DNA of 44,351 nucleotides from CAYPEK01 sp964409645 (GTDB lineage: Bacteria; UBP15; UBA6099), in contig CAYPEK010000026.1 of the NCBI GenBank assembly GCA_964409645.1, positions 1 to 44,351 of the forward strand. The letters are read 5' to 3'. A model generated the notes under the pieces. The model saw nothing but the letters and a program-made list of their open reading frames with translations, was not told the DNA's origin and did no database searches. Of this stretch, positions 1 through 8,926 are shown piece by piece. The translations under genes were made by a program, and so were the position numbers. How positions within the stretch are numbered: position 1 is the stretch's first letter; each line of letters begins with the position of its first letter.

Positions 1-56
1 AAAATCGATTTTTTTAATCTGATTTTCAAAAACTATTTTTTTCAGAGGTCTCAAAG

Positions 57-179
57 ATGGAAGGCGAGGGGGGGCTTAGGTTTAAGTTTTATCCTGATGA
101 TATTGGGACATTGCCGGTCATTTTATCCGCGGAGGAATTAATACACATATTGATTGGAATTTCGTATAATCAATTATAA
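57..179 (+). pseudogene. possible tyrosine recombinase (integrase) remnant
   Basis: An open stretch runs from a stop at 15-17 to a TAA at 177-179, with an ATG at 57 giving 40 residues. The segment around LPVILSAEELIHIL resembles the point in phage-type integrases where the N-terminal domain passes into the catalytic domain (typically LPVVLS-x-EEV-x-x-LL). Nothing of the catalytic R/H/R/Y core follows, because the frame stops at once. I infer a decayed or truncated integrase that may once have extended left of the window. The match is short and from memory, so it could be chance. Confidence 0.35.
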
Positions 180-200
180 AATATGATAAGGTAACAGAAT

Positions 201-923
201 ATGAAAAGAATACACACGATCATAATTCTAACAATTGCTTGTCAGATATTATTCGTTTCAGTCGGTTACGCCAAAGACAAGACCCCGCCGCCGCCGGACC
301 CAGTGCAGCAGGAAGTCGAAAAGATTTGCCTTTCCATGAAACAGTTCACGGAAAGACCCGATAAAATCGGCTCTATCAGTATCGATAAGAACTCCGAAAT
401 AAACGCTTACGCCGACAGTAAAAACAACATAACCATGTTCATGGGGATGGTGAATTTTGTCCGCGATGAGAACGAGATAGCGGTTGTATGCGCACATGAA
501 ATGGCTCATATCGCGGGACAACACATCAAAAGAAGCATATTCACAAGCGTGGTTTCGACAATAGCCTCCGAGGCGATCGGCGGAACAGTAGGGGACATCG
601 CCGGGTCCGCGCTCTATAACAAGGAAAGCAGGAAGCACGAGCGCGAAGCCGACAGCCGCGGACTGCTCTATATGTGGAAAGCGGGCTACGACCCGAGAGT
701 CGCGTGGAAGTTTTGGCAAGCGCTCGAAAATAAATACGAATCCGGCGACGGCGCGATCCAGAAGTATTTCGGCACCCACCCGGTGAACAACGAGCGCGTC
801 GAGAACTTCAAAGTGCTTCTAGTGAGAGACTGCAAGGAAATCCCGGACTTGAAGTACTGCGACGAAATCATGCAGGATAAAGAACTGCTGGACCTGTTCG
901 ATAAATTTGAAAGCAGAAACTGA
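201..923 (+). CDS. M48 family periplasmic zinc metalloprotease
   Basis: This is a 240-residue secreted protease of the M48 (Ste24/HtpX/BepA-like) group, which degrades or quality-controls envelope proteins. An N-terminal hydrophobic signal (residues 5-24, ending near GYA) suggests export. The zinc motif HEMAH is at 99-103. The third ligand lies in EREAD at 147-151, and the family GTHP motif is at 191-194. The protein is short: it has the catalytic core but lacks the TPR tail of BepA. The ATG at 201 follows a weak AAGGT. The next gene starts 2 bases after its stop, so the two are probably co-transcribed and both act outside the cytoplasm. Confidence 0.88.
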   Translation: MKRIHTIIILTIACQILFVSVGYAKDKTPPPPDPVQQEVEKICLSMKQFTERPDKIGSISIDKNSEINAYADSKNNITMFMGMVNFVRDENEIAVVCAHEMAHIAGQHIKRSIFTSVVSTIASEAIGGTVGDIAGSALYNKESRKHEREADSRGLLYMWKAGYDPRVAWKFWQALENKYESGDGAIQKYFGTHPVNNERVENFKVLLVRDCKEIPDLKYCDEIMQDKELLDLFDKFESRN

Positions 924-925
924 AA

Positions 926-1972
926 TTGTTTAAGCAACATAGCGCTTTTATTCTCGTTACGGGCCTTGTTTTAACGCTGCTCTTTTCGTTTGTTTCGGTC
1001 GAAAGCCGTTCGCAACAAATGTTGCTCGATGCAATGAGAATCGGCGATACGGTCGATATCGCGGCGTTCAAAACAATCGACGGCAAAACATTCAATTTTA
1101 ACGCATACAAAGGGAAGAAAAGTGTAGTTGTTTCCTTCTGGGTGCCGTCCTGCGACCTGTGCATTAAACAGTTAAAACTGCTGCAACAGGAGATGAACAA
1201 GAATAATCGCGCTAAGGATACCGTGGTTTTGTCTGTGGTGCGCGCCTCAAATTACGAGTTGGATATGGTGAAAAATATTGTCAAAACCAATAAGTTGAAG
1301 GCCGCATTCGTGACTGACCCGGATACGAAGCTGTCGATGCGATTCGGCGTAAACATGGCGCCTACATTCATAATAATCGACAAAAAAGGCAGAATTGCCT
1401 CGGATCGCATCAATTTTGTTAATAAACCGATCAGGCAGATGAATTTTATTCAAATGCTGGATACCGTCAGAAAGGGCAAAGATGTCCCTGTTATACAATT
1501 CGAACCTTTTACAAAAAGTCAGTCGCTGAGGAACATGATCGGCGAAAAAGAGACCGATTTTGAATTACTTTCAATAACTGATGACACGCCTTATTCGATA
1601 AAAAATTATATAGGGAAAATGAATGTTGTTTTGTTATTTTGGCATCCGTACTCATCTAAAAGTACCGGATTTATAAATTGGGTTAATAGTTTTTATACTG
1701 AAGAAAATCGGCGGAAATATAATTTTGTTGTCTTAGCGCCATCGTCAATTTATGGAAATAGCCAATCTGACGAGGCGAAAAAACTTATAAATGAGCTAAA
1801 TGGGAGTATCGTATTTCTTAATGACAAGGAAAGTAAAATAGGAAAACTTTACAAGGTAAAAAACACACCAACGGTTTTTATTATTGGGAAGAATGGGAAA
1901 ATCCTTGACGTCGTCACAGGCGAATCGTCAGGAAATGATTTGCAGAAACATATAGTTGCTGCATTTGATTGA
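926..1972 (+). CDS. double thioredoxin-fold (TlpA/redoxin-like) protein
   Basis: The 348-residue protein has an N-terminal hydrophobic segment (residues 7-23) that is either a signal or an anchor. Two thioredoxin-like domains follow. Domain 1 (about 38-185) carries the redox pair C76-D-L-C79 and the cis-Pro region APTF at 145-148. Domain 2 (about 205-347) keeps the fold and its TPTVF cis-Pro region at 314-318, but at the active-site position it reads WHPYSSKS with no cysteine, so it is probably redox-inactive. The start is a TTG at 926 with a weak ribosome site, tightly coupled to the M48 gene. Codon use turns AT-rich from about 1530, within the linker before domain 2, so that half may have a separate origin. 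Confidence 0.8.
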   Translation: MFKQHSAFILVTGLVLTLLFSFVSVESRSQQMLLDAMRIGDTVDIAAFKTIDGKTFNFNAYKGKKSVVVSFWVPSCDLCIKQLKLLQQEMNKNNRAKDTVVLSVVRASNYELDMVKNIVKTNKLKAAFVTDPDTKLSMRFGVNMAPTFIIIDKKGRIASDRINFVNKPIRQMNFIQMLDTVRKGKDVPVIQFEPFTKSQSLRNMIGEKETDFELLSITDDTPYSIKNYIGKMNVVLLFWHPYSSKSTGFINWVNSFYTEENRRKYNFVVLAPSSIYGNSQSDEAKKLINELNGSIVFLNDKESKIGKLYKVKNTPTVFIIGKNGKILDVVTGESSGNDLQKHIVAAFD

Positions 1973-2021
1973 TAGCGGTCAGACCCCGGCAAATTATATT
2001 TTCATCGATGACATCATTGAA

Positions 2022-2058
2022 AAAACAGCAAAGAGACATTTGTTGTTTTTGCTATTTT
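2022..2058 (+). terminator. weak AT-rich hairpin after the thioredoxin-like gene
   Basis: The arms AAAACAGCAAA (2022-2032) and TTTGCTATTTT (2048-2058) pair at 10 of 11 positions around a 15-base loop. The hairpin lies about 50 bases after the stop at 1972. The 3' arm ends in T residues, but there is no long U tract, so this is only a possible terminator. The rest of the gap 1973-2323 holds a small GGTC-A-GACC palindrome near 1978-1986 and no gene I can support. Confidence 0.3.
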
Positions 2059-2323
2059 GACAGCTCGACAGTCGAATAGGCGGTTTTCATCACGGACATC
2101 ATAAGGTCGTGCACAGTTTTGACCGAATACGGCCAAAGTACCCAAATATGACATAAACGCCCAAAAGAGGGGTGGTATAAACACCGGGAAAAGCTCCTGA
2201 AAATTAATTATACAACGTCGCATAATATTACTTATGTAGTGTTTAAAGCGTGAGAAATTGTTTATATATTTAATTAAATATTATGCATACTTGTACTAAT
2301 AATCGACTCGTCTTCTGGGGCTT

Positions 2324-2653
2324 CTAAATGGTGTTATCTTCCGTGATTTCCAATGATGAGTATATTTTCTTTTCGAGGCATCTGTGGAAAATATCGGCGT
2401 GCATTTTCTTTTTCAAAGCTAATATTTCTTCTGCCGAGTCGGATTTGCTGTTTTTGCTCTTATTTGATAATGAGGGTTTCTTAACTTCTTTTTCTTTCGA
2501 GTTATTAACTTTTTTATTGTTTTTACTTAACGTTGTTGAATCGGCATCTTGCTTTTGGCCGCTATTCAGCTTTTTTTTAGCGACATCCTTCGTTTTTTCT
2601 TTATTATTTTTATTTGGAATGCTGACTTTTTTTGCTGTTTTTTTCGGTGGCAT
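2324..2653 (-). CDS. small Lys/Ser/Asn-rich basic protein, function unknown
   Basis: This 109-residue protein begins MPPKKTAKK. About 75 residues of low-complexity Lys/Ser/Asn/Asp sequence follow, then a more normal tail (about 80-109) with HADIFHRCLEKKIYSSLE. The basic N-terminus recalls histone H1-like or nucleic-acid-binding tails, but composition alone cannot prove that. GTGAG lies 9 bases before the ATG, and a TATAAT sequence lies farther upstream. The gene sits in the AT-richest part of the window. The hydrophobic opposite-strand frame is most easily explained as the complement of Lys codons. No family is recognised. Confidence 0.5.
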   Translation of the reverse strand: MPPKKTAKKVSIPNKNNKEKTKDVAKKKLNSGQKQDADSTTLSKNNKKVNNSKEKEVKKPSLSNKSKNSKSDSAEEILALKKKMHADIFHRCLEKKIYSSLEITEDNTI

Positions 2654-2828
2654 GAATACTATCTCACTTTCAGCAATAATGATTATAATATAGCGTTTAT
2701 CAATATATTTACAATAATATACGCTTATTTAATTATATCAACTAAATAAATTAATATATTAAAAATGGCAATCAAAAAAATAAATATAAAGGTTTGGTTC
2801 GTAGGGAGGGTTTCATAAAAGAAAAGCG

Positions 2829-4655
2829 TTAAAAAGCAGGATATTTTAGATTTTCGGCGAAACGGTTCTGGAAGTCGTGTTCAGAAGAAAGTTCAACATA
2901 ATTAATGGAAGAAGTCGTTGAAATAGCTTCATCTCGTCGGTCTGCTGAAACAAGAACTTCAACAGCACCATCAAGTGCCGCATTACCGACAAAAACGATC
3001 TTTTCTTTATCAATATTCGGTGTAAGGCCAACCCTTACGGCGGTTTCGACCCTCAAATATGATCCAAGAGAGCCTGCAAGATAGATTCTTTCTAAGTCTG
3101 ACGCGTCTATTTTTGCACGTTCCAAAAGTATTTCAACACCTGCCCGGATTGCTCCAATTGCCAGTTGCACTTCACGAATATCCTGTGGCGTAATATAAAT
3201 GTCTTTCTCAGCTTTCCCTTCTCCGGAATTCACAATAATGAATCTGGCATCCGTATCATTAATTATTAATCTTCTTCTGACTTCACCATCAATGACTATG
3301 TTATTTGGAACGACCATTCTGCCATTTGATTCGATAATTCCTATGTCCAGAAGGCCTGCAATCGAATCGAGCAATCCTGTGCCGCACAATCCCGTTGGCG
3401 CAACTCCGCCTATCGTGGTCCATTCAAGACCCGGATCGAAATCGATATGATCCACAGCGCCGTCAACCGCGCTCATTCCGCATTTGATATGCGCGCCTTC
3501 AAGCGCCGGCCCGGCTGCGGCCGCGCAGCACCATAACTTATCCCCGTCGCTGAGCATAATTTCCGCATTTGTGCCAAGGTCAATCATAAGACGCGGCTTT
3601 CCGGGTTGGAACAATCTCACACGCATCGCGGCGGCGACAGCATCCGCTCCCACATACCCCGCGACTGAAGGAATCAGCTCGACGCGGGCGCCTTTTCCCA
3701 ATTTAAGCCCGACTTCCTCCGCCGAAAGCTTAATGCCGGAACGAAATGCTGAAACATATGGGGATGCTGCGATTGCGCTCGGGTCTATGCCGAGAAGAAT
3801 GTGCGCCATGGTCGGATTTCCGACTAATGCAGCTCTTTTTATTCCGGCGATTGGAATGCCGTTATCGTTTGCGAGTTTATCAATCATCGCATTGATGCGC
3901 GATACGACTCGTTCACGCATAATCTCAATACCGCTCTTATTATCAGCAGCGTAATTTATTCTTGAAGCGATATCCGCACCGAAAAGGCGCTGTGGATTTG
4001 CGGAAACAACGGAGCCTTTTATTTCGCCCTTGTCGATGTCCACGAGTCGCACATTTAAGGTTGTCGTTCCAACATCGATCGCGACTCCATACAGCTTATC
4101 ATTTTGACTCGATAAACTGATATCGCAAAGCTCATTACCGTCAACAAGCACTTCTACAGGCGTGTTTGTGTCGGTAATCAGACTGCATATTTCCGCGTCT
4201 TGTTTAGTTGTTGAAATGAAATCGGCTTTAGTGTGAGTCGCCGATCCGTATATTGGATCAATAAAAGATGATAATGTCGGCGGAGCAATGAATTTTCGTA
4301 TCAAGGAGCGCTTACCGAAAAACGACAACCCGTCAGCAATGAAGTTCATCCTGAACGGAGTTATATCCGTTGAAGTGGCGGCGGCGACAAACTCGACCGA
4401 AGCGTCGCCATTGACACGAGCCTGACATGCAAGTCTGATTCCTCTTTTAATTTCGACATCGGCGAGCGATCTGCGTTCAGTGTCCGTGAGAGGTTCCAAG
4501 CTCCCCTCGACGATCACCTTGCATTTCCCGCACGTGCCCTTCCCTCCGCAGTCCGCTGTCGCTTCCAACCCCGCCATAGCAGCCGCCGCGAGGATAGTAG
4601 TGCCGGCGGCAACCGGCACCGATTTCCTAAAGGTTGGGAATTTTACTTCATACAT
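2829..4655 (-). CDS. 2Fe-2S/ASKHA corrinoid-protein activator (RACo-like, DUF4445)
   Basis: The 608-residue protein has the architecture of reductive activators of corrinoid proteins, which use ATP to reset Co(II) corrinoid centres of methyltransferases to Co(I). Residues 1-92 form a plant-type ferredoxin domain with cysteines 36, 42, 45 and 77 (CGGKGTCGKC plus a distal Cys). After a linker, the ASKHA ATPase domain starts with VAIDVGTTT at 191-199. It also has LVGNPTMAH at 278-286, a second phosphate motif IDLGTNAEI at 358-366 and AAGPALEGA at 380-388. These are hallmarks of the RACo/DUF4445 family. Its methyltransferase and corrinoid protein are not in the window, so the target is unknown. 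No strong Shine-Dalgarno precedes the ATG. Confidence 0.88.
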   Translation of the reverse strand: MYEVKFPTFRKSVPVAAGTTILAAAAMAGLEATADCGGKGTCGKCKVIVEGSLEPLTDTERRSLADVEIKRGIRLACQARVNGDASVEFVAAATSTDITPFRMNFIADGLSFFGKRSLIRKFIAPPTLSSFIDPIYGSATHTKADFISTTKQDAEICSLITDTNTPVEVLVDGNELCDISLSSQNDKLYGVAIDVGTTTLNVRLVDIDKGEIKGSVVSANPQRLFGADIASRINYAADNKSGIEIMRERVVSRINAMIDKLANDNGIPIAGIKRAALVGNPTMAHILLGIDPSAIAASPYVSAFRSGIKLSAEEVGLKLGKGARVELIPSVAGYVGADAVAAAMRVRLFQPGKPRLMIDLGTNAEIMLSDGDKLWCCAAAAGPALEGAHIKCGMSAVDGAVDHIDFDPGLEWTTIGGVAPTGLCGTGLLDSIAGLLDIGIIESNGRMVVPNNIVIDGEVRRRLIINDTDARFIIVNSGEGKAEKDIYITPQDIREVQLAIGAIRAGVEILLERAKIDASDLERIYLAGSLGSYLRVETAVRVGLTPNIDKEKIVFVGNAALDGAVEVLVSADRRDEAISTTSSINYVELSSEHDFQNRFAENLKYPAF

Positions 4656-4735
4656 TAATAAATAAAAATACCAATATTGTCAGGTAAAAAACAGGCTTAT
4701 TAATTATTTTTCATTCACTTTATTTCAAAAATATA

Positions 4736-4768
4736 GTGCCACCCTCAGATTTTATTTGAAGGTGGCAC
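4736..4768 (-). terminator. intrinsic terminator of the glycosidase-like gene
   Basis: The perfect 8-bp arms GTGCCACC and GGTGGCAC enclose a 17-base loop. Read on the minus strand, the stem is followed by TATATTTTTG. It lies 50 bases beyond the stop of the gene at 4818-7709 and separates it from the RACo-like gene. Confidence 0.75.
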
Positions 4769-4817
4769 ATAAATTTCAGACGTACACCAGCGATAAAATA
4801 CGAAAAAAATAAAACAA

Positions 4818-7709
4818 TTACTTCGCGTACGGATTAATCGCGGGATCCCACGCATCGATCAACAGATACGGTGTTTGCTCTCGGAAATCCGGATAAGCTG
4901 TCGAATTATTCACCTCATCCGCGACGTTGAAATAATAGAGAATTCCCTCCGGAGTAAGCTGCATATCCACCGTGAACGATTTTCCGTCGCTTCCGGGAGT
5001 CATATCTGTTTGTGCCCATCTGTAAAGGCTTGGAATCGGTTTGTAATGAATGACTGCTTTAGAGATCGGGCTGACATCTTCAATATGGATCGTAATTGAA
5101 GCGCTTTCTCCTCCCGGTTTCACATTAACATCGACTTTTGTCACTTTCGGGGCTGAAAAATCGTCGGTGAAAACATTCTCAACAAAATCGCGTTTTTCAA
5201 AAGCAGCAAGTTTTTTCAGAGCCGACGAAATGCGATTTGCAGTGCCGAATGCATACTCTTCGGCTGTAAAAGATCTGTTTTTGACCGACGCCGCACTTTT
5301 CGCACTCGGATACTGCCCTTTGTTCCCGCCGACCGCAGCTTCGATATAATACTCGATCTTGCCATGCGCATCTGAAGCCGGAACTTCGCCCACATAAGCC
5401 GGGCCTCCCGCCGGGTCTTTGCTCATATTAACCTTTTTGAAATCTTTCGAGCCGACTGCGCGATAGTACAAAGCGACTTCCGCGTCCGCTCCGCCCGTCT
5501 CAAGAACAGTCGCAGACAGCTTCAAGGGAACTCCCTGACGTGATGTGAAAACCGGGATATGATACACGGCCGGAGCTTTGCCGCTCTTCTTTTCCAACGA
5601 GGCCATTTTCTTATCGGCATCTTCGATAATCTTGATGTCCTCATCCAGTTGCGGTCGAAGTTCGCCCCATGTGAACGTCGGTTTCTTCACCTGTCCTCGG
5701 AGCCTCAGCGTATCCAGAATCTGTCCGAAGTATTCAGAACCTTTATTCGACAGTTCTTCCCACTGATAGATCGATTCCTTCGAATATTTTTCCGCGAGTT
5801 TTAGTTCGGGATATGTCCGCTTTTTCTTATAGAAATTAAGGTATGTTGCCGCACGTATCTTTGCGGAATAATAGCGTGCGAGATGCTCGAGCGTATCAAA
5901 TTCAGCAAGGAGGCTCTTGAACTCGACATTTCCCGCATCGACCTTCGACGAAGCGCGGGTTGCCGCCGCTCTGGCGTTGTCCGCATATTTATCCAGCATG
6001 TCCGCGGCCTCGAACGGATTCATTTTTGCCCCTAAAAACTGATCGTTGAATAAGAAACTCATCGCATATTCGTCGATGGAATATATAGCTTCAGGGTCTA
6101 AAGGAATATTATCCTCGAACGCATCGAGCGATCCGCCGGTTTCATACTCGGGGGCCATATTCCGGTGATCCGGCCCGAGGCAGCGCCAAGAATATATCAG
6201 CGGCACGATTCCGCTCATCTGCGTCAACATCTCATACACATCTTCCGCGGCCGCGTCGCCGTAATGCTGGCGGAACCTGTTCATCCAGACTTCTTTCGAT
6301 TCGCTGGGGTCGTAAGCGTTTCTTCCCCATACCATGTACCAGAACCAGTTCCGCTGGTGGTCCCACTTGAAGAAGTCGAATTTCATCTCCGGTTTGAAGA
6401 AGAAGTCCGTCGGCGGATAGTAAGAAGTCATCGGTTCCATGCTGAATCCGGAGGCCGATCCGAACTGCACCGATTTCATAACGCGCGACGCGAAAGTCGG
6501 GTCGCCCCAGCGGAAAAGCCGGTGTGTCCCGTTCGCGCGGATCTGCCAGATGATTTTATAGTCGCGCGGCCAGTTCGTGTAATCCTCAAAAGTGTAACTC
6601 GATGCCGTGTCTATTCTCCGTGTCGTCATCGCGTGATAAGGCAGGCCGAGCTGTTCGCCGTTATATTTAATTTCAACGTAAGTTCTTCCCGGATATCCGG
6701 ACGCGATGCTCTTAACCTGAACGGGAGTTGTAAGCCACGATCTGGTGAACATATTCACCTGACGGTTCGCTTCCTTAATCCCGCGTATATAACTGTCCTT
6801 GAAGAACATGTCGTTCCGGCCCGATTCGCCGATCCGGAACCCGACCATCCAGAGCTTCGGGCATTTGTCTATGAGTTTCGTCACCATCTCCGCCGTGTAG
6901 TCGGCGAGGTCCTTGTCGTTCGGCTCGATTGCTTCCGGGTCTTTGTCCGTTTTCCGCCAGCTCGCGTGATAGCTCATCAGCGACACGCGGATACCGCGCT
7001 CGTCCGCGAGATCGATGATTTTGTTGAACATCTTCAAATTTATTTCGGCCTGTTCCTCGCTGATACCGACATTCGGGAACTTGTCCGATTTCAGGAGGTA
7101 AAGATAACAGTTCGGGAAGAAAGTCGATATCAACTCATACATCGCGTGGATGTCGAGCAGATTGTATCTGTCCCAGCTCAACTCGTCCAAATAAGTCTTC
7201 CAGTATTCTTCGTCGTAATACCATGATTTCGGATCGACAAAGGCGTCCACATGGAAGAACGGGTTCACCGCACGCAGTTCCATCGATGGCGTGCGAACCT
7301 TGTCCTTCACGCTATCGACAGTAGCGCCCTTCCCCGCCATTTCCATCTGTTCAGCGATATCATAAGCCGCATACATTGCGCCTACAGAGTCGCGTCCGGC
7401 GCCGACCAGCAACCCGCCGCCTTTTTTCACAACATAAGATTCGGCTTTCGCGGGAATGTCCAGTCCGCCTTCGCCGGGGCCGTTCTTGTCCGATGCGTCC
7501 ACGATTACTATTCCCTGAACGCCTTTCTGTGGTGCCCCGGCGCGTTCGGTTTCTATTCCGATCGCTTTGAGTTTTGATTCAAGAACGCTCACCCCGTGAA
7601 GCACACAGGGTTTAGAATCCGGCGAAACGAATATTTTTACAGGTGCGCCGAATGCCGCCGCGTTGGCAAGTACAACTATCAAAGCAACTAAGATTCCCCT
7701 TAACTTCAT
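4818..7709 (-). CDS. large secreted glycoside-hydrolase-like protein with Ig-like C-terminal domains
   Basis: I chose the ATG at 7709 because AGGGGG lies 7-8 bases upstream; earlier in-frame ATGs (7712, 7730) overlap or precede that site. This gives 963 residues with a signal peptide ending near AFGA. Residues about 25-120 resemble the N-terminal domain of GH20/GH67-type enzymes, including the G-R-D-S-V-G-A-M-Y-A-A-Y pattern. A long aromatic-rich segment (about 140-560) looks like a TIM barrel, and a helical region follows. Two beta-sandwich modules (about 720-800 and 850-935) end the protein; the first has the LYYRA...YYIEA pattern of Ig-like domains. I cannot assign catalytic residues, family number or substrate. 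Exported polysaccharide or glycoside breakdown is an inference from the fold. Confidence 0.72.
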   Translation of the reverse strand: MKLRGILVALIVVLANAAAFGAPVKIFVSPDSKPCVLHGVSVLESKLKAIGIETERAGAPQKGVQGIVIVDASDKNGPGEGGLDIPAKAESYVVKKGGGLLVGAGRDSVGAMYAAYDIAEQMEMAGKGATVDSVKDKVRTPSMELRAVNPFFHVDAFVDPKSWYYDEEYWKTYLDELSWDRYNLLDIHAMYELISTFFPNCYLYLLKSDKFPNVGISEEQAEINLKMFNKIIDLADERGIRVSLMSYHASWRKTDKDPEAIEPNDKDLADYTAEMVTKLIDKCPKLWMVGFRIGESGRNDMFFKDSYIRGIKEANRQVNMFTRSWLTTPVQVKSIASGYPGRTYVEIKYNGEQLGLPYHAMTTRRIDTASSYTFEDYTNWPRDYKIIWQIRANGTHRLFRWGDPTFASRVMKSVQFGSASGFSMEPMTSYYPPTDFFFKPEMKFDFFKWDHQRNWFWYMVWGRNAYDPSESKEVWMNRFRQHYGDAAAEDVYEMLTQMSGIVPLIYSWRCLGPDHRNMAPEYETGGSLDAFEDNIPLDPEAIYSIDEYAMSFLFNDQFLGAKMNPFEAADMLDKYADNARAAATRASSKVDAGNVEFKSLLAEFDTLEHLARYYSAKIRAATYLNFYKKKRTYPELKLAEKYSKESIYQWEELSNKGSEYFGQILDTLRLRGQVKKPTFTWGELRPQLDEDIKIIEDADKKMASLEKKSGKAPAVYHIPVFTSRQGVPLKLSATVLETGGADAEVALYYRAVGSKDFKKVNMSKDPAGGPAYVGEVPASDAHGKIEYYIEAAVGGNKGQYPSAKSAASVKNRSFTAEEYAFGTANRISSALKKLAAFEKRDFVENVFTDDFSAPKVTKVDVNVKPGGESASITIHIEDVSPISKAVIHYKPIPSLYRWAQTDMTPGSDGKSFTVDMQLTPEGILYYFNVADEVNNSTAYPDFREQTPYLLIDAWDPAINPYAK

Positions 7710-7845
7710 CATAATACCCCCTATAATCAACGAATGTTTTCCGGCCTTGATAAATCGGACTTCAATAAATTTAAAGACGCGTTATTCTATAACATAGTTG
7801 GATATATGGGCAAGTGTGAATTTATCAGGAAACAATCAAACTACA

Positions 7846-8859
7846 TTATTTTTCTTGTATCGTTTCTTCTATCTTCATCCCGAAGTGGCGTGCAAAACCC
7901 TCTATGAAAGAAAGAACCACATCTCCGGGCTTCAAAGCAACAACCGAGATCGGTTCCCCGCCGGGCCTGACCAGCCTTATCGTCTCAGCGTTCTGTAAAA
8001 TCACCGAAAACGTCTTCTTGTTTTCTCCGCTTTTTTCATTTTTTACTGACGCCTCAATCAACATCAGCGGCCTTTTTTCGACTTTTGCCCGCCCCACAAC
8101 AGCCGGCTCCGCAACTCCGTCATGGTTGACAATAAGAACCTCATCGCCGGATTTTATCTCCGACAGATACTTCGTCTTATCGTTTAAAACGCGTACATAA
8201 GCGTGGACCGCACCCGCGTTCACCCGGAAAGGTCTCGATGCCACATAGGGATTGTCTATGCTTTCCGAATGAATCAAAAACATAGCGCTGCTCGAATTGC
8301 CGATCAGCATACCCTGCCCCTGCTTCATGTTCGTGCAGGTGTCGATGCAGACACGGTCGCCCATTCCGAGAGTCTTTACATTCGTAATCTCGGCTTCAAT
8401 TAGACCGAACGCCTCTGTTGATTGGTTTACCAGCTTCGCTGTCTTTTTAATTTCGCTCGGATCGTCCGTCTTCAACAGAATCCCCTTCACGCCTTTTTCG
8501 AGAATCTGAAGCGCTGTTTTCGCCTCCTCGCTCGATTCCACGGCGGCGATAATGTTGTTGTTGTGTGCGATTAGGTTTTCGAGTGGAATGATCGTCCAGT
8601 CCGACGTCTTAACAATCACCGGCGTCCCGAGCGACAATTTAGCCGCATTTTCCTCGTCCGCCTTGCTCTTGATGTCGATCTCAACGACATCTTTTCCCGG
8701 CTTAAGATCGCCGTCGCCCGCGATGACCTTGATTTTGCCTAACTCTCTTGCTTTCTCGCTGAAGCCGTCGGGGAGAAAGACCGCATCCGCTCCGCTTTCG
8801 AGTGCTGTCGTCATCAGATTTTTATTCCAAGGCCTGATATCAACCCACAATGTTTTCAT
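7846..8859 (-). CDS. aroB': 3-dehydroquinate synthase II (archaeal type)
   Basis: This 337-residue enzyme belongs to the MJ1249 family (EC 1.4.1.24). It oxidatively deaminates and cyclises 2-amino-3,7-dideoxy-D-threo-hept-6-ulosonate to 3-dehydroquinate using NAD+. Diagnostic blocks are GDRVCIDTC at 167-175, GQGMLIGNSSSAMFLI at 181-196, RPFRVNAGAVHAYV at 209-222 and FARHFG near the C-terminus. The length fits the family. GGGGAGAA lies 4 bases before the ATG. It lies 67 bases downstream of the ADH synthase gene on the same strand, so both steps of the archaeal entry to aromatic amino acids are encoded together. It is unrelated in sequence to classical AroB. Confidence 0.95.
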   Translation of the reverse strand: MKTLWVDIRPWNKNLMTTALESGADAVFLPDGFSEKARELGKIKVIAGDGDLKPGKDVVEIDIKSKADEENAAKLSLGTPVIVKTSDWTIIPLENLIAHNNNIIAAVESSEEAKTALQILEKGVKGILLKTDDPSEIKKTAKLVNQSTEAFGLIEAEITNVKTLGMGDRVCIDTCTNMKQGQGMLIGNSSSAMFLIHSESIDNPYVASRPFRVNAGAVHAYVRVLNDKTKYLSEIKSGDEVLIVNHDGVAEPAVVGRAKVEKRPLMLIEASVKNEKSGENKKTFSVILQNAETIRLVRPGGEPISVVALKPGDVVLSFIEGFARHFGMKIEETIQEK

Positions 8860-8926
8860 GTCGTTCTCCCCATAGTTAATTTCGTCTCAACGAGACACGA
8901 ATGCGCCTATGCTGCTGCGTCAATCT

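Noticed and set aside
2014..2223. 69-codon minus-strand frame in the AT-rich gap
   Set aside because: It has no ribosome site, no domain and no codon-usage support.
2328..2693. hydrophobic 121-codon plus-strand frame
   Set aside because: It is the complement of the Lys-rich gene; runs of Phe/Leu arise from complementary Lys codons, and no ribosome site is present.
6165..7226. 353-codon plus-strand open frame inside the glycosidase-like gene
   Set aside because: It is antisense to a clearly coding region with a signal peptide, domains and ribosome site; its Arg/His/Val-rich composition is typical of a shadow frame.
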